Positions 1 through 10,313 of a stretch of 64,000 nucleotides of DNA are shown one piece after another. The translations under genes and the position numbers were made by a program. Within the stretch, counting starts at the first letter, position 1. The number at the start of each line of letters is the position of its first letter. Source of the stretch: Engraulis encrasicolus (Eukaryota > Chordata > Actinopteri > Clupeiformes > Engraulidae); the NCBI RefSeq assembly GCF_034702125.1, contig NC_085868.1:47042778-47106777 (forward strand). The letters are read 5' to 3'. The notes under the pieces are model-generated. The model searched no databases, was not told the origin of the DNA, and saw only the letters and a list, made by a program, of their open reading frames with translations.

Positions 1-723
1 CTGCCTCCCATTCAGATCACTCAAATGTTCTAATCTGTTGCTAAAATAAATAAAATGTCTTATAGCAAATGGGACATCACTCTTTGTGGACGTCTTTTTG
101 ACTTTAAATTAACTCTGTGAGTTGTCATTCAAACATTTAAGTGACAGCATTAAAAACCTTGAAACTTCTAGTTTTCAAAATATACAGACAATTATCACAT
201 GGAAAGTGACAGGGGGGGGTTTACTTTTATTTAGCAAACACTTTTGTTTACAAGGTTAAATCTTCAAAAGTCTTGACTACATACCTCTGCAACGTTTTTT
301 TTTTGTAGAGTTGTGTTTACATTCAATAAAAAAAAAAATTGTATTACATTAACTTTACTGTCATATTATTTTCAGAAGAGGGGGAGATAACAAATGTGAT
401 CTTTTTCAAGAATAATTAACACCACTGCGAATTTCATGAAGTATTGATGATTATGACTCGTACACTATCATCTCTTAACAACATTACCGGTGTATTACAA
501 AACCCAAAAGTCTTGAAATTCGAAGTAGTGTTAAATACTCTTGAAAACTTTCTTATGAAATACTGTAGGATCCAACATATTGGAAGAAAAGACATTGTAC
601 CTTGGGTTAAGAGACAGTTCATCTGAATGAAAACTCTGCATTACATCAATGGGTCTTACATCTGCCACATCATATCATTTCACAATCGTCCAGTTTTACA
701 ACATATATTTTTTAAAAATATGA
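1..723. other. AT-rich intergenic sequence
   Basis: No gene, RNA or clear transposon end is visible. Short A/T runs are present and the small open frames lack any recognisable motif. Confidence 0.5.
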
Positions 724-1124
724 TGGTAACACTTTATTTTAACATTACATAGCTTAGCACTAATACATACAATGTTAACCCATTGATGCCTAAAGCACTT
801 GCAGAAAAGGGTGCTGATGCCATACAAAACTCCAGGCGCCAGGGCCAATGTTGCACAACCCAACATCCAGCATCAATGGGTTAATGCCTGTATAAGTAAC
901 TTGTAAGGCATGTACTAAGCGAAATCAAACATTTGTTAGGTCCTTACTGAAGTTATATTAGGTGATAAATCCCAAATTGTGCATGAACAAGGCATTTGCG
1001 AATACATGCCTAACGTATGTTTGATTTTGCTTAGTGCATGCCTTACAAGTTACTTATACAGCATACAGGCATTAACACTATGTATTAGAGCTAATAGATG
1101 TAATGATAAAATAAAGTGTTGCCA
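724..1124. mobile_element. Foldback MITE with 18-bp terminal inverted repeats
   Basis: The ends are inverted copies of TGGYAACACTTTATTTTA. Inside, a roughly 60-bp segment around 884-950 recurs inverted around 1010-1080, so the element can fold back. A second TTAA-flanked MITE (775-884) sits inside it. No transposase is encoded. The superfamily is not certain because no clean target duplication was found. Confidence 0.65.
775..884. mobile_element. TTAA-flanked MITE (TTAACCCATT family), short copy
   Basis: Both ends read TTAACCCATTGATGC inward. TTAA targets are typical of piggyBac-like elements. Longer relatives lie at 13535-13771, 31142-31449 and 41361-41600. Confidence 0.65.
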
Positions 1125-1149
1125 AAATGATAATCAAAATAATTCTGCT

Positions 1150-1400
1150 GGGAAGCTTTGAGAGAAGTTGTAGTGCCTTTGTTCGTTTGTTGGTTGAGAT
1201 GGGAACGTCATAAACATATTCAAAGAAGGTGAAAACAGAGCTGAGCTGTGCTGGATATAACAAGTTGCAGACCCAGTAAAGCTTGAACAGCTTGTCAATT
1301 GTGCAAGTCAGGCCGTCTGCAACGGGAATGGTCACACGGTCATTCCTGGCGGTTATGACAGACTCTTCAGGTTCCCAATGCAGACCACTAGTGGTTGGGT
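1150..1400 (-). pseudogene. C-terminal exon fragment of an unnamed fish gene family
   Basis: The minus strand has an open stretch of about 75 codons with protein-like composition, including HWEPEESVITARNDRVTIPV, then DKLFKLYWVCNLLYPAQLSS and FTFFEYVYDVPIS. It resembles from memory the last exon of multi-copy fish proteins annotated as SAMD3-like or uncharacterised, and weakly resembles the last exon of the decayed gene at 42840-43040. No start or upstream exons were found here and the frame runs into the adjacent MITE, so I treat it as a relic. Family assignment is inference. Confidence 0.35.
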
Positions 1401-1439
1401 TGTGGATTCCATCTCAGTGTCAGTAGTGCAGTGAAGAGG

Positions 1440-2176
1440 GATGTGAAGTTGGTTCCAGACTGAGAAGAAGTAGAAGAGGAGGAAGAAGAAGAAGGGGGAG
1501 AGAGAGAGAGAGACACATCATCAATAATACTTAATAGCAAGTTTTACTTAACTGATTGAAAGGTATGAAGCATACCAGTCAAACTAAGTATACAGGCATG
1601 AAAACGGGTCAGGGGTGAAAAAGGTGAGAAAGGTGCGGCGTGGCGCGGTGGCACGGAGCGGCGCGTGTGTTGCAGCGGTGCGCGCGAATGTGTGGTGTGC
1701 AGTGGCATTTTTGGGGGATAGTGTTGAGTCATACTAGGGGGGTCTGGGGGCATGGTCTCCCATGGGAGAAAATTTAGCTAAAACCGTCTTTAAATGATGA
1801 ATTTTGAGCATACTGTAGCGACCCAGGGACAGTGAACATAAGAACTGTCAACCATCTTCGTTACTTCATGACTGTCATGCTGACGCAAGAAATTTAAGCG
1901 GTTAAATAAGTTGTTAAAAGGTCACTAATCATTGTGTCANAGTGAAATTTCTGTAATGCTTTCCTATGAAAATGTATAATCAAAAATCTGCAAAAACTGT
2001 GAGGTGTGTATTCACTTTCGTGATATACTGTATATGAAATTCATTTTGCAATGCGGTATACGTATGAACTTATACAGTATAATATCAGGAAGGAGCCAAG
2101 ACTGACTTGCACCAACACAGACCCACACGCAAACACACCCAAACGCAAACACACACACACACACACACATTCCTAC
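1440..2176. other. G-rich and low-complexity interval, 3' side of NFATC2IP
   Basis: It contains a GA-rich run (about 1465-1514), a GC-rich patch (about 1630-1690), one N near 1940 and a short CA run (2151-2170). The last coding exon expected for the neighbouring NFATC2IP-like gene is not recognisable here. Confidence 0.4.
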
Positions 2177-3062
2177 CAAAGATGTCAGCGATGCAGAGTC
2201 CTAGCTGGCCAATAGTGTGTGAGGTGTTAAGTTCCGCCTCTCCGTGCAGCAGCAGCAGGTTGGAGGGCGGGACCTTTAGCTTGACTGACAGGTCTTCCAC
2301 TGCATGCTTCAGAAGCTCTGTCTGCAACACACATACACATAAATATTACTGACACACACATCAGCTGTATAGGGTTATCTACTTTCCATGGCTTCCCCCA
2401 ACTATAAAACAGAATTATAATACTTCCTGTAAAAAGTCTTTGACTAGGCAAAGCGCTATACAAAACAGATGTACTGCTGTGTGTGTGTTTGTGTGTACCT
2501 GTGCTAGTTGTATTTGGTGTATGTCTGGTCTGTGGCGTATCTTTAAGTTTACCAGTCGTGCCGGTGTGTTCTGCTGATGCTGCTGCAAGCGTTTTCATTG
2601 GCTGGTTTTCCTGCGAGGGCGTGGACTGCATACGATGGCGATGTCGGCATCGTCAGACTCCTCTCCTTCATCCTCCTCCTTTAATTGGCTAGCTGCCGCA
2701 GCAATCCCGGCCCCTCTGGTGATGGACGCAGCAGGGAGCCAAGCGCATCCAGCCTCATGTTAATCTCCCTGTCACACGCACACACACAATGTAAGGAAAG
2801 TTGACAAGTCACTGTAGAGAAAGTGTCAGTGCGTGGCATGCACACAAGTGTGTGTGTGTTGTGTACTCACGTTAGTTTGCGGTTGGGCCGCCGCCGTGCC
2901 TTGAGTGGTGTGGAGGGGGAGGGGGGCGGAACGCCTCAGCACAGTCCTAACACCAACACATACACACACAAGGATGCATTAACACACATCAACATGATGG
3001 ATATGGTAAGCATACAGCAATAAATTGGAAAAATATTGTAGGGGCTACTATGTTGACTCATG

Positions 3063-3148
<86 letters not shown>

Positions 3149-3717
3149 ACTCACATTGTGCTTTGCATGGGTTTGGTCACCTGGTCCGAGTCATCTGAGA
3201 GTTCGGTACACTGCTTCCCTCACCATCGCTGTCGCTGTCAGAAATCTGTCAAACACACAATATACAGTCTCAAGTTTGCCGTCCGTGTTAGCTGTAACTC
3301 ATCCAAATACTGCTACTTTATACAGCAGGCACATATTTACTGACCAAGTTGCTCTCTATGACAAAAGTGCTATGGGCTACAGTGACAGGTAAACAAGAAA
3401 CAACAGGTTAACAACACTTGGCGCTAATTAGTTCTCTACAACTACAAACCGCTGCTGTTCCCTTCCGTTTGGGATCCATATCACCAAACTATAGTTCTCT
3501 TGAACTTAACGGCATTGTTATAAGAATATGGCTATGACAGCCTTAAATAGCAGGTTAAAATATGGTCATTGACATTTTGGTGACAAGGTCATAACTCTGT
3601 ATCGCAATGAGGTCCTAACAGAGGCTCTGCATGAAAGTGTTTTTAAAGATTAAAAGAAGTTTTTAAAAGTAACTATCCTTTGAAAAATACCTGCACAAAA
3701 TCAACCAGAAAAGACAT
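2177..3717 (-). pseudogene. nfatc2ip: NFATC2IP-like (NIP45/Rad60 family) gene, disrupted and 3'-incomplete
   Basis: NFATC2IP is a nuclear protein with tandem SUMO-like domains that binds NFAT and SUMO-pathway enzymes. Four minus-strand exons with good splice sites are visible: 3691-3717 (from ATG, MSFLVDFVQ), 3181-3245 (ISDSDSDGEGSSVPNSQ, acidic Ser-Asp), 2871-2946 (LKARRRPNRKLT) and 2499-2768 (EINMRLDALGSLL, an acidic stretch, then ARLVNLKIRHRPDIHQ). A fifth, 2177-2321, gives TELLKHAVEDLSVKLKVPPS and LLLLHGEAELNT. The last two build the first SUMO-like domain. Lesions: the frame slips in a C-run near 2915-2926, slips again in exon 2499-2768, and there is an in-frame TGA at 2595-2597. The second SUMO-like domain exon was not found. 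A decaying gene and indel-prone assembly are both possible; a 63-nt intron could bypass the TGA but would be unusually short. Family identity is secure, integrity is not. Confidence 0.7.
3066..3146. repeat. (GT)n microsatellite
   Basis: About 40 uninterrupted GT units in an intron of the NFATC2IP-like gene. Confidence 0.95.
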
Positions 3718-3783
3718 CTCAGATTTTACACTGCAGCGGCTTCGGAGTCAGAAGATGTGTGAGAACTGTGTAGCACTTTTCAT
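3691..3783 (-). other. Exon-like segment containing the presumed NFATC2IP start
   Basis: It is bounded by a pyrimidine-rich acceptor ending TTTTCAG and the donor GTATTT. The only frame that joins the next exon in phase has an upstream stop, then ATG at 3715-3717, so the 5' part is probably untranslated. Confidence 0.45.
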
Positions 3784-4010
3784 CTGAAAATGAGAGCAGA
3801 AAATTGTACAGCAGTACTTAAATTTCACATTTACCAAAGTCTCTGTGTTATTATAACACTATCACAGTAACATATTTATCACAATTGCATACAATACAAC
3901 AATAAAAAAAATATCTAAAAAAACTAATGAAAGGAGGCAGAGGGCCTGTAAGTGGATGGCAATTAGACACATGATCACATAGACAATATGATACACACAC
4001 ACACACTTAC

Positions 4011-4080
4011 CATCAGTCTGATCATCCAACTGTTCAATCAGAGTAGGAGCTTGGACAGATGTGGCCACAAGACCTGGGCC
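4011..4080 (-). other. Candidate upstream exon (70 nt)
   Basis: It has acceptor CGTCAG and a strong donor GTAAGTG. One frame is open, reading VATSVQAPTLIEQLDDQTD. Joined to the exon at 3691-3783 in that frame it soon meets a stop, so it may be 5' untranslated, alternatively spliced or frame-damaged. Confidence 0.4.
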
Positions 4081-5279
4081 CTGACGAAGAGAGAAGAGAG
4101 AGAGAGGGGGAGAGCACGTTAGTTCCCAGTGCATTGAAGGTACTTTTAAAATCCCGTCGCCATAACTGGTGTTGATACCTTGGTAGTCGCCACACTTCAC
4201 ACGCAGCTGTTCTACTCTGCCACATAAAACTCAAACTTTGAATCTTCTTTTCAAACGTCATGGTATCGTCACCAATTACCATTGCCTACAAAATCTCGTG
4301 CGTGGCAGTTTTATCCCTCGAACAGCGTACATCTGGCACGTCGCACCCTCCATCTGAAACAACTGCCGGTATTTTCCCAACACACCGTCATACGAGGTCT
4401 ACCGAGACAAAACACGACAGCGTTGACCAGTTGCCCAGATCTACCATATTCAACTACATACTGAAACAGTGAAAACCACGACACTTACATGGAACTACGG
4501 TTCAAAGCTTGTCTATTGACTGGCCACAACAACAACCAAGCCGACATAATGTGATTCGGAAATTCGTTTCTATCACCTTTCATCGAGCCAACACAAAACA
4601 GTGGGATACTGCTTGCTTTTACTGGTGCTATTCTTTATCATGTACGAGGGTGGCGGATGGTCTGATTTCCATGATTTGACGCAGAACTGCTGACGTTTGA
4701 AGCGCTGAAGTTTAAAATCGCCTCTATGCTAGCTAGCCCTTGCCTTGCCCCCTCCGATACCTGTTACTACTAGCAGCATCCACTATTGCCCCACTACCAG
4801 TACTAGCTCTACGTCAATCCATCCGTGGTGTTTCAGTATCCTTGCACAAATCCTGTCAGACTTTCTTTCTTTTATGTTCAGAAAATAGCTTTCAAACTTC
4901 ACATCAGTAAAGTGCCGCCTGATTTATTCCACACCAGCTAATTATCAGTTACCATATTAGCAACCAATGTTAGCAAACCATCCAATATCACATTTCAAAC
5001 CTTTAATTTTCCAACACAACACGTTTTAACCATTAAGTTAGTCCACATGTGAATTAAAAGAAAATAAATATAATTTATAGTGCAAGCGTTAAAGATCAAT
5101 AGCTAACTGAGTATCAATAACTAGCTAAATCTGTAGGCTAGCTTAATGTTCACAGAATCACTGAGGCTGTTCCAATGTTCGTACAGCAAAACTTGTGAAG
5201 CAGGGTTTGATTTTAACCATACATTAACGGTAACACACGTAATTGTTACGAAATTATACCAATAAAGTGAATTACTTAC

Positions 5280-5340
5280 GCCAGCCTCTCTCGGTGTCTG
5301 AAGTCAAGTCGCCGCATCTTGCATTTCCAACGGTAGAAAA
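5280..5340 (-). promoter_or_regulatory. Candidate first exon and promoter of the NFATC2IP-like gene
   Basis: The minus strand shows ATG (5315-5317) opening MRRLDFRHRERLA, then a near-ideal donor GTAAGTAA at 5279. An inverted CCAAT box lies just upstream (about 5380). The region is GC-richer than its surroundings. Its link to the downstream exons is inferred from orientation only; the phase does not match the exon at 4011-4080 directly. Confidence 0.4.
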
Positions 5341-5344
5341 GGCG

Positions 5345-6600
5345 GGCGGAAGTCTGCTTTCAAATGTCCACAGTCACGCGATTGGACAGCCAAACGGCCG
5401 TTAGTTTCTCACTTGTTGTAGCACGACCCAGAAATGAATCTCTTAACTTCAGGTTTCACACATTCTGTGAAATCTTACACAAAAATGACACATAATCTGT
5501 CAATGCTGTCTACACATCCCAATGTGTTATTTTTTTTGACACATCTGTTTAGGCAGTCCCCATTGGGTAAATGATTAACTATATTCAGACGTCTAATGGA
5601 CCTCATAGTTTGACGTCAAAATAGTATACCTATTTTGCACGTCATTTTTGGGTACAGAACTGGTCTTAGACGGACGGACGCGATATGGACAAGATATGAA
5701 CGTCTATGTGACGTTCTATGTTTAGTGGGTGCAGTGTCAATTTTAACCCAGGTTATTCCAGTAGGCTACAGTAATCCTTCCAGGGTGTTAATCTTTCACT
5801 GCATTTACAACGCCGTAGACAATATAGGCTACGGTTTGATGCTGCAGCATACCTTTATTTTCTTCCCCTGATTGGTTTACTTATATTTGGCCCAACGTGT
5901 ACACACAATGGGCAATGGGGGTCTTTCAGGGTGGTTACTTATTCCACTTAACAAAATGTAGACAATAAACGTCGGCTCTTGAGTGCAATTGCTTTACTTG
6001 ACTTACAAGCTTAGCTTTCGGTCCAAGACCGTTATCAGGCAGCTGATGAGGCAGACATGCCTGATAAAAGGTGTAGGACCAGAAGCTTGCAAGTCAAGTA
6101 AAGCTTAGCACAAAAACGACCAAAGTGTGAGGATTATCTATTTTTTTTGTACAGAAACTTTAAATGTATCCTGCACTTTTTTTTTAACAGATTAATTTCC
6201 TTTCGTTAATTCGTGCCACCGTCTCTAGGGCTAAGACGAGGAGACTTATTTCATGTGCACATGCAAAATTAGGTAAACTAAAGATTATATGCCTTAACAT
6301 TTACCTCTATGATCAACCTGTTCATGTACAAAAACTTTATAATGCGTCTAAAATAAATTCCAAGGATCACTTATTATGCCACACAATTACTTGACGATAT
6401 TGGTTTACAAAATATCCATTGATGGCTATAGGACCACCCTACGAAACAAGCATGCAGCTTCAGGGACAACAAGCAAGGCACCTCTTCATGCGACTGGGAG
6501 TGAACGCTTGCAAAGCACGACATAATTATGCACTTATTGAAAATAGAAACTTCACAAAATATGTGCCGAGGCGAGCTCCGAGTCCATTACCAATAGTTTT
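5345..6600. other. Intergenic interval between NFATC2IP and the microRNA locus
   Basis: No exon or RNA is recognised. It includes one clear inverted repeat (5989-6106). Confidence 0.4.
5989..6106. repeat. Imperfect inverted repeat
   Basis: Arms around 5989-6024 and 6075-6106 (GCTTTACTTGACTT and its complement) enclose a smaller inverted pair (TATCAGGCA / TGCCTGATA). Probably a foldback transposon relic. Confidence 0.55.
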
Positions 6601-6609
6601 CCACATCCA

Positions 6610-6760
6610 AGTCATTTTTGGCGCGTCTTTCGGCCAATGAACATGTAAATCGATTTTTTTTCCCCGCGCCAATGGTGTTTAATTAAAAACTATTCTTTCG
6701 ACACCAAGCAATTAGAAACTGCAGAAATGGATGTTACACCTGCACACGCAAACAGCACAC
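6610..6760 (+). promoter_or_regulatory. E2F/CCAAT-type promoter with a short start exon
   Basis: TTTTTGGCGCG (about 6615-6625) and CCCGCGCCAATGG (about 6662-6675) fit E2F/CDE-like sites next to CCAAT boxes, a layout known from cell-cycle promoters. About 50 bp on, ATG at 6727 opens MDVTPAHANST and runs into a good donor, GTAAGAGG, at 6761. No further plus-strand exon was recognised, so this could be the first exon of an unknown gene antisense to the microRNA host, a retained promoter relic, or chance. Confidence 0.3.
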
Positions 6761-6808
6761 GTAAGAGGGGGGAAACAATACAGAAAACATGTTCAGCATT
6801 TTCGTAAC

Positions 6809-6814
6809 TTTATT
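6809..6814 (-). terminator. Polyadenylation signal AATAAA for the miR-17-92 host transcript
   Basis: It reads AATAAA on the minus strand about 320 bp downstream of miR-92a. It is a plausible 3' end of the primary transcript; this is inference from position. Confidence 0.4.
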
Positions 6815-7137
6815 TATAGAATAAGCATCATTGACACATACTCTTCCACAAAACTGAGCACATTGTCCCTTCAATAGAATTATAAAAACAGTTGTGAAAT
6901 TGGCTATACAAATAACGAGGACAAATATTTCACATTTTGGCTACTGACCATTTAAACAAACTTCCCTTACCAACGAACAAAAACAAACAAATAAACGAAA
7001 ACCATCAATAAATGTTATGCAACATCATGGGGCCACACTAATGAACTGGAGAATGAGATTTTCATTCATTTCATTTTCTATGATAGAAACGAAGTGTTAC
7101 ATATACATTTTTTTTTTAAAGAGGGGCACAATCTCCT

Positions 7138-7217
7138 CAATCCTCAACAGGCCGGGACAAGTGCAATACCTTTCCAATGCACAGCATTGCTACCTATCCC
7201 AACCTGTGCAGAAAGGG
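7138..7217 (-). ncRNA. mir92a: miR-92a precursor
   Basis: The mature 3p is at 7147-7168 (seed AUUGCAC). The 5p arm is at 7183-7205. Last in the cluster, as in all vertebrates. Confidence 0.95.
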
Positions 7218-7261
7218 ACCACACACAATTAAAAAAAAAAAAAAGTGGTTTTCCAAGTCAA

Positions 7262-7346
7262 TTTGCCACCACTGTCAGTTTTGCATGGATTTGCACAGCA
7301 TCCATCAGGTAAAGCTGAATGCAAACCAGCAAAACTAGCAGTGTCC
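7262..7346 (-). ncRNA. mir19b: miR-19b precursor
   Basis: The mature 3p is at 7275-7297 (seed GUGCAAA) and differs from miR-19a by one base. The 5p arm is at 7314-7336. Fifth in the cluster. Confidence 0.95.
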
Positions 7347-7415
7347 AGCCACAGGTCATGGAGGACGGGGAGGAGTGGGTCTGTCCAGTCCAACATGGTC
7401 ATTTAGATGCCCATA

Positions 7416-7492
7416 GCTAGAAGTACTTTAAGTGCTCACACTGCAGTAGAAGACTTGAACACTACCTGCACTATAAGCACTTTAGCACTGCT
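7416..7492 (-). ncRNA. mir20a: miR-20a precursor
   Basis: The mature 5p is at 7462-7484 (seed AAAGUGC, same family as miR-17). The 3p arm is at about 7426-7447. Fourth in the cluster. Confidence 0.95.
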
Positions 7493-7674
7493 GAACACTT
7501 TTTCTCACTGAACACATCACTACGAGACAGGTTGCATGCATTGAGTGAATACTAGGGGATACTGGTCATAGAAATGTTATTAGGATGTCATGGTAACATT
7601 TATTCTCAATCCAAGTCAATGATCACATTAATGATTAATACCTGAAAAACAATTTGAAAAAGGGGCAGAACAAA

Positions 7675-7757
7675 GCAGGCCACCATCAGTTTTGCATAGA
7701 TTTGCACAACTCATGTTTTCTTGTAGTGCAACTATGCAAAACTAGCAGAGAACTGCA
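7675..7757 (-). ncRNA. mir19a: miR-19a precursor
   Basis: The mature 3p is at 7687-7709 (seed GUGCAAA). The 5p arm is at 7723-7744. Third in the cluster; miR-19 is the component best known for PTEN repression. Confidence 0.95.
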
Positions 7758-7840
7758 ATAAATTAAATAAGTTACCATGAAAAAGACCACAACATCATCT
7801 TCAACTTAACCTTTTGAGCCGCCGTATATAACAGGCCCTC

Positions 7841-7911
7841 ATGCCAGAAGGAGCACTTAGGGCAGTAGGTGCTAGTCTACTCCACTATCTGCACTAGATG
7901 CACCTTAGCAC
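7841..7911 (-). ncRNA. mir18a: miR-18a precursor
   Basis: The mature 5p is at 7885-7907 (seed AAGGUGC). The 3p arm at 7844-7866 also matches the human star strand. Second in the cluster. Confidence 0.95.
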
Positions 7912-7982
7912 AAAGTTGTTATTTTTTACAAGTCGCCACCACAACAAGCACCTCAGCAGCAGCAGCATTCAACAAGCGTTCG

Positions 7983-8066
7983 CCAGGGTATTGCTAGAAG
8001 TGCCTCCACTGCAGTAGGCATTGCATAGTTACTACCTGCACTGTAAGCACTTTGGCAATACTTTGA
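7983..8066 (-). ncRNA. mir17: miR-17 precursor
   Basis: The mature 5p arm is at 8032-8054 (minus strand, seed AAAGUGC) and matches vertebrate miR-17-5p from memory. The 3p arm lies at about 7993-8015. The two arms pair across a loop containing CTATGCAATG. It is first in the cluster. Confidence 0.95.
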
Positions 8067-9759
8067 CTGCAAATTTTGCTGCGATGTTTCTGGAAAAGAA
8101 AGGGCTTCATCCCAGGGACAAATGGAGCAAACTGAGAACGCAACAGCGTGGTTGGTAGCCTACACTGCTCACCGTCCGGCAGGGTATCAAGGAAGTCCTG
8201 AAAAATACAAGCAAAGGGGAAAAAAAACACAATTACAAAATGTTTTAACAAGCAACACCAGAACATTCACTCAATATCACAGTACTTTTGAGACAGCTTT
8301 GAACCATACATGTGTTTAGGCCAGCCCTGTGAAACAACCTCATGGAACGGCACATGCCACAGTGGGATTCAGTTTGCAAATAGCGCCGCATTAAGTGCAC
8401 TGATATACAAAATCTAACACGACATGTATAATCAGGCAATTGTGCAAGTAATCACATGAAAACCAAACAGCGAATGGCACTTTTATTGCTACAGGAAGAC
8501 GAAAACATGAATGAATTGCGCAGCTTGCGGCCCGCGTTGTCGGGTGAATACCACGCGTGCGTACAGCGAAGCATCAGCGCTCACCCCTCCCCCACGGCTT
8601 GCACTAACATGGCGCCGCTGAGTCCGCAAGCCTAAATAATTTTGCAGTGCATCATACTTAAATAAGGCTTCGTCGACTAGAATCAAGTGTCTGTAGGACG
8701 TGTTGACTTGGTGGGAACCATTTCAAAGCGATAACAGAAGCGAACGCAAGATGACCATTCGTGTCTTCGGAAACGGCTCGCGCCTTGCCTAGCAGTAGCC
8801 AGCATTGGTTGCCCTGACGTGAGCTAGCTGGCTAACATAGCATTATTGAAGCATGCCAACTTCGGAAAACTAAATAAAGTGCAATGTGGCGCAAAACGTA
8901 ATACTTCCAACACATCAAAGTAACTAGCTACTAATATAATGACCTTCAGAGTGTGTGCCGCAAACACACAGGGTTGGTAGCTGGGCATCTAACGTTAGTC
9001 AACATGGCATAACACCTCCAGCCCCCATTAAAACCAGGCTAACAAGCGTCGTAGCTAGGCAGCTAACTAGCCATAACTAGCTTTCTGACCGGTGAGCAGA
9101 TCTCTTTGCATGTTCCAAACAAATGTCTGTTTATTTTGGTCGATTTATGGTAGATTTCTGATTCTTTGTCTGCGTTAAGAAACTATGATAAAGTGCCCCA
9201 TACGTGGATAAAGCGCGTTTTAACCTCAGTGCCTGACCACAGGCTAGCATGCTTTGTAGCTAACTGGTGAGCGCGCGGCCTACAGCTGCCCCATGTGCTA
9301 CTGCTTTGTTCTAGAGGCACTTTAACTCACACGCCACTGCACATTGAACAGATGAAGATAACATTTAGATTGCGGCACTAAAATACATTTCCGTCTCATC
9401 CAGCTACAAACACCCATGGCCATTCGCACACAAGTCACAAGTAGCCATCACGAAAACTAAGTTCACGAGGGCACTGCAGCGAACCCAGCAGCAGCATGCT
9501 TTTCAAATCTCCCTCATTCTCACAACTATGGAGGAGGAGAGGGATACCATGCGCCTCACACTACATTGTTTTTAATCGCTGATCAAATTATTCCCAAAAG
9601 AGTCGAAGCAAAAATCCAAACTCCGGACAATCCAAAGAAGTGTACGAAGGGAAGGTGACTCCGATGCAAGTCCATCGTAGTGGAAAAAAATCACAACAGG
9701 TTCCTTGTCAATAACGCACAGTAAGACACTCACCAGTGAAATCCACCATCTTCACTCAC

Positions 9760-10020
9760 TTGCACACTTACCGTTTACTGTCACCGTTATAGGCAAATGT
9801 GCGAAAAGTACGCCGTAAACTTTTAATTTCAGACTAATCTCAACCAGAAGATAGAGAGGAAATCCAAGCGAGCGTGAAATGCGTCCCAGCCACACTTTGT
9901 AAATCATAGTAAATTGCGAAAGTGGCGCGAATACAACCTGCCTATAACCATGTGGGTGAATGAAGGGCGGCTCCCGTTGAACGTAAATATCTACAACCCC
10001 CAACTCCTTCATTAGCATAA
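9760..10020 (-). promoter_or_regulatory. Presumed promoter of the miR-17-92 host
   Basis: On the minus strand an E2F-like TTCGCGCC lies at 9924-9931, upstream of the candidate first exon, consistent with the known E2F control of this locus. No clear TATA box was found. Inference from position. Confidence 0.35.
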
Positions 10021-10029
10021 ATAAACTAC

Positions 10030-10278
10030 TTCCGATTTTTACCCTCCACCAATCCTAAAAAAGAGTTGGAGGAAAGGGGGGAAATAGTTCATAACATGAT
10101 TGCAATTTCTTCACCGAAGCTGAGTTTTGTCCTCACCTAGATTTTTTTTTCTTGATCCTAATTTTTAAAACAATAAGTGCGGTGAAAACGTGTGCTTGCT
10201 TTTAAGTAAGCTTTTTGCTGGTTGCACTATGAAAACATTTTCTTTCTTCACGAGGAGTAAGGCTATGATTTTTTTTAA

Positions 10279-10313
<35 letters not shown>

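Larger units (their letters stand above)
6795..9765 (-). ncRNA. mir17hg: MIR17HG-type host transcript of the miR-17-92 cluster
   Basis: This minus-strand non-coding transcript would carry six microRNA hairpins between 8067 and 7138. An upstream exon is suggested at about 9734-9765, where a good donor (CACTG/GTGAGTG) follows a short ATG-containing stretch, and an acceptor (TTTTTCAG, about 8196) lies just before the miR-17 hairpin. The interval between them holds no recognised exon. The boundaries are inferred; the hairpins are certain. In vertebrates this locus is driven by MYC and E2F and promotes proliferation by repressing cell-cycle inhibitors and pro-apoptotic genes. Open frames across this region are shadows of the pri-miRNA. 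Confidence 0.75.

Noticed and set aside
2936..3392. Open frames of repeated Cys-Val or His-Thr here and at all other CA/GT arrays
   Set aside because: They are translations of dinucleotide microsatellites and have no flanking coding signal.
7994..8266. 90-codon minus-strand frame over miR-17
   Set aside because: It covers the pri-miRNA hairpin and has no protein family features.
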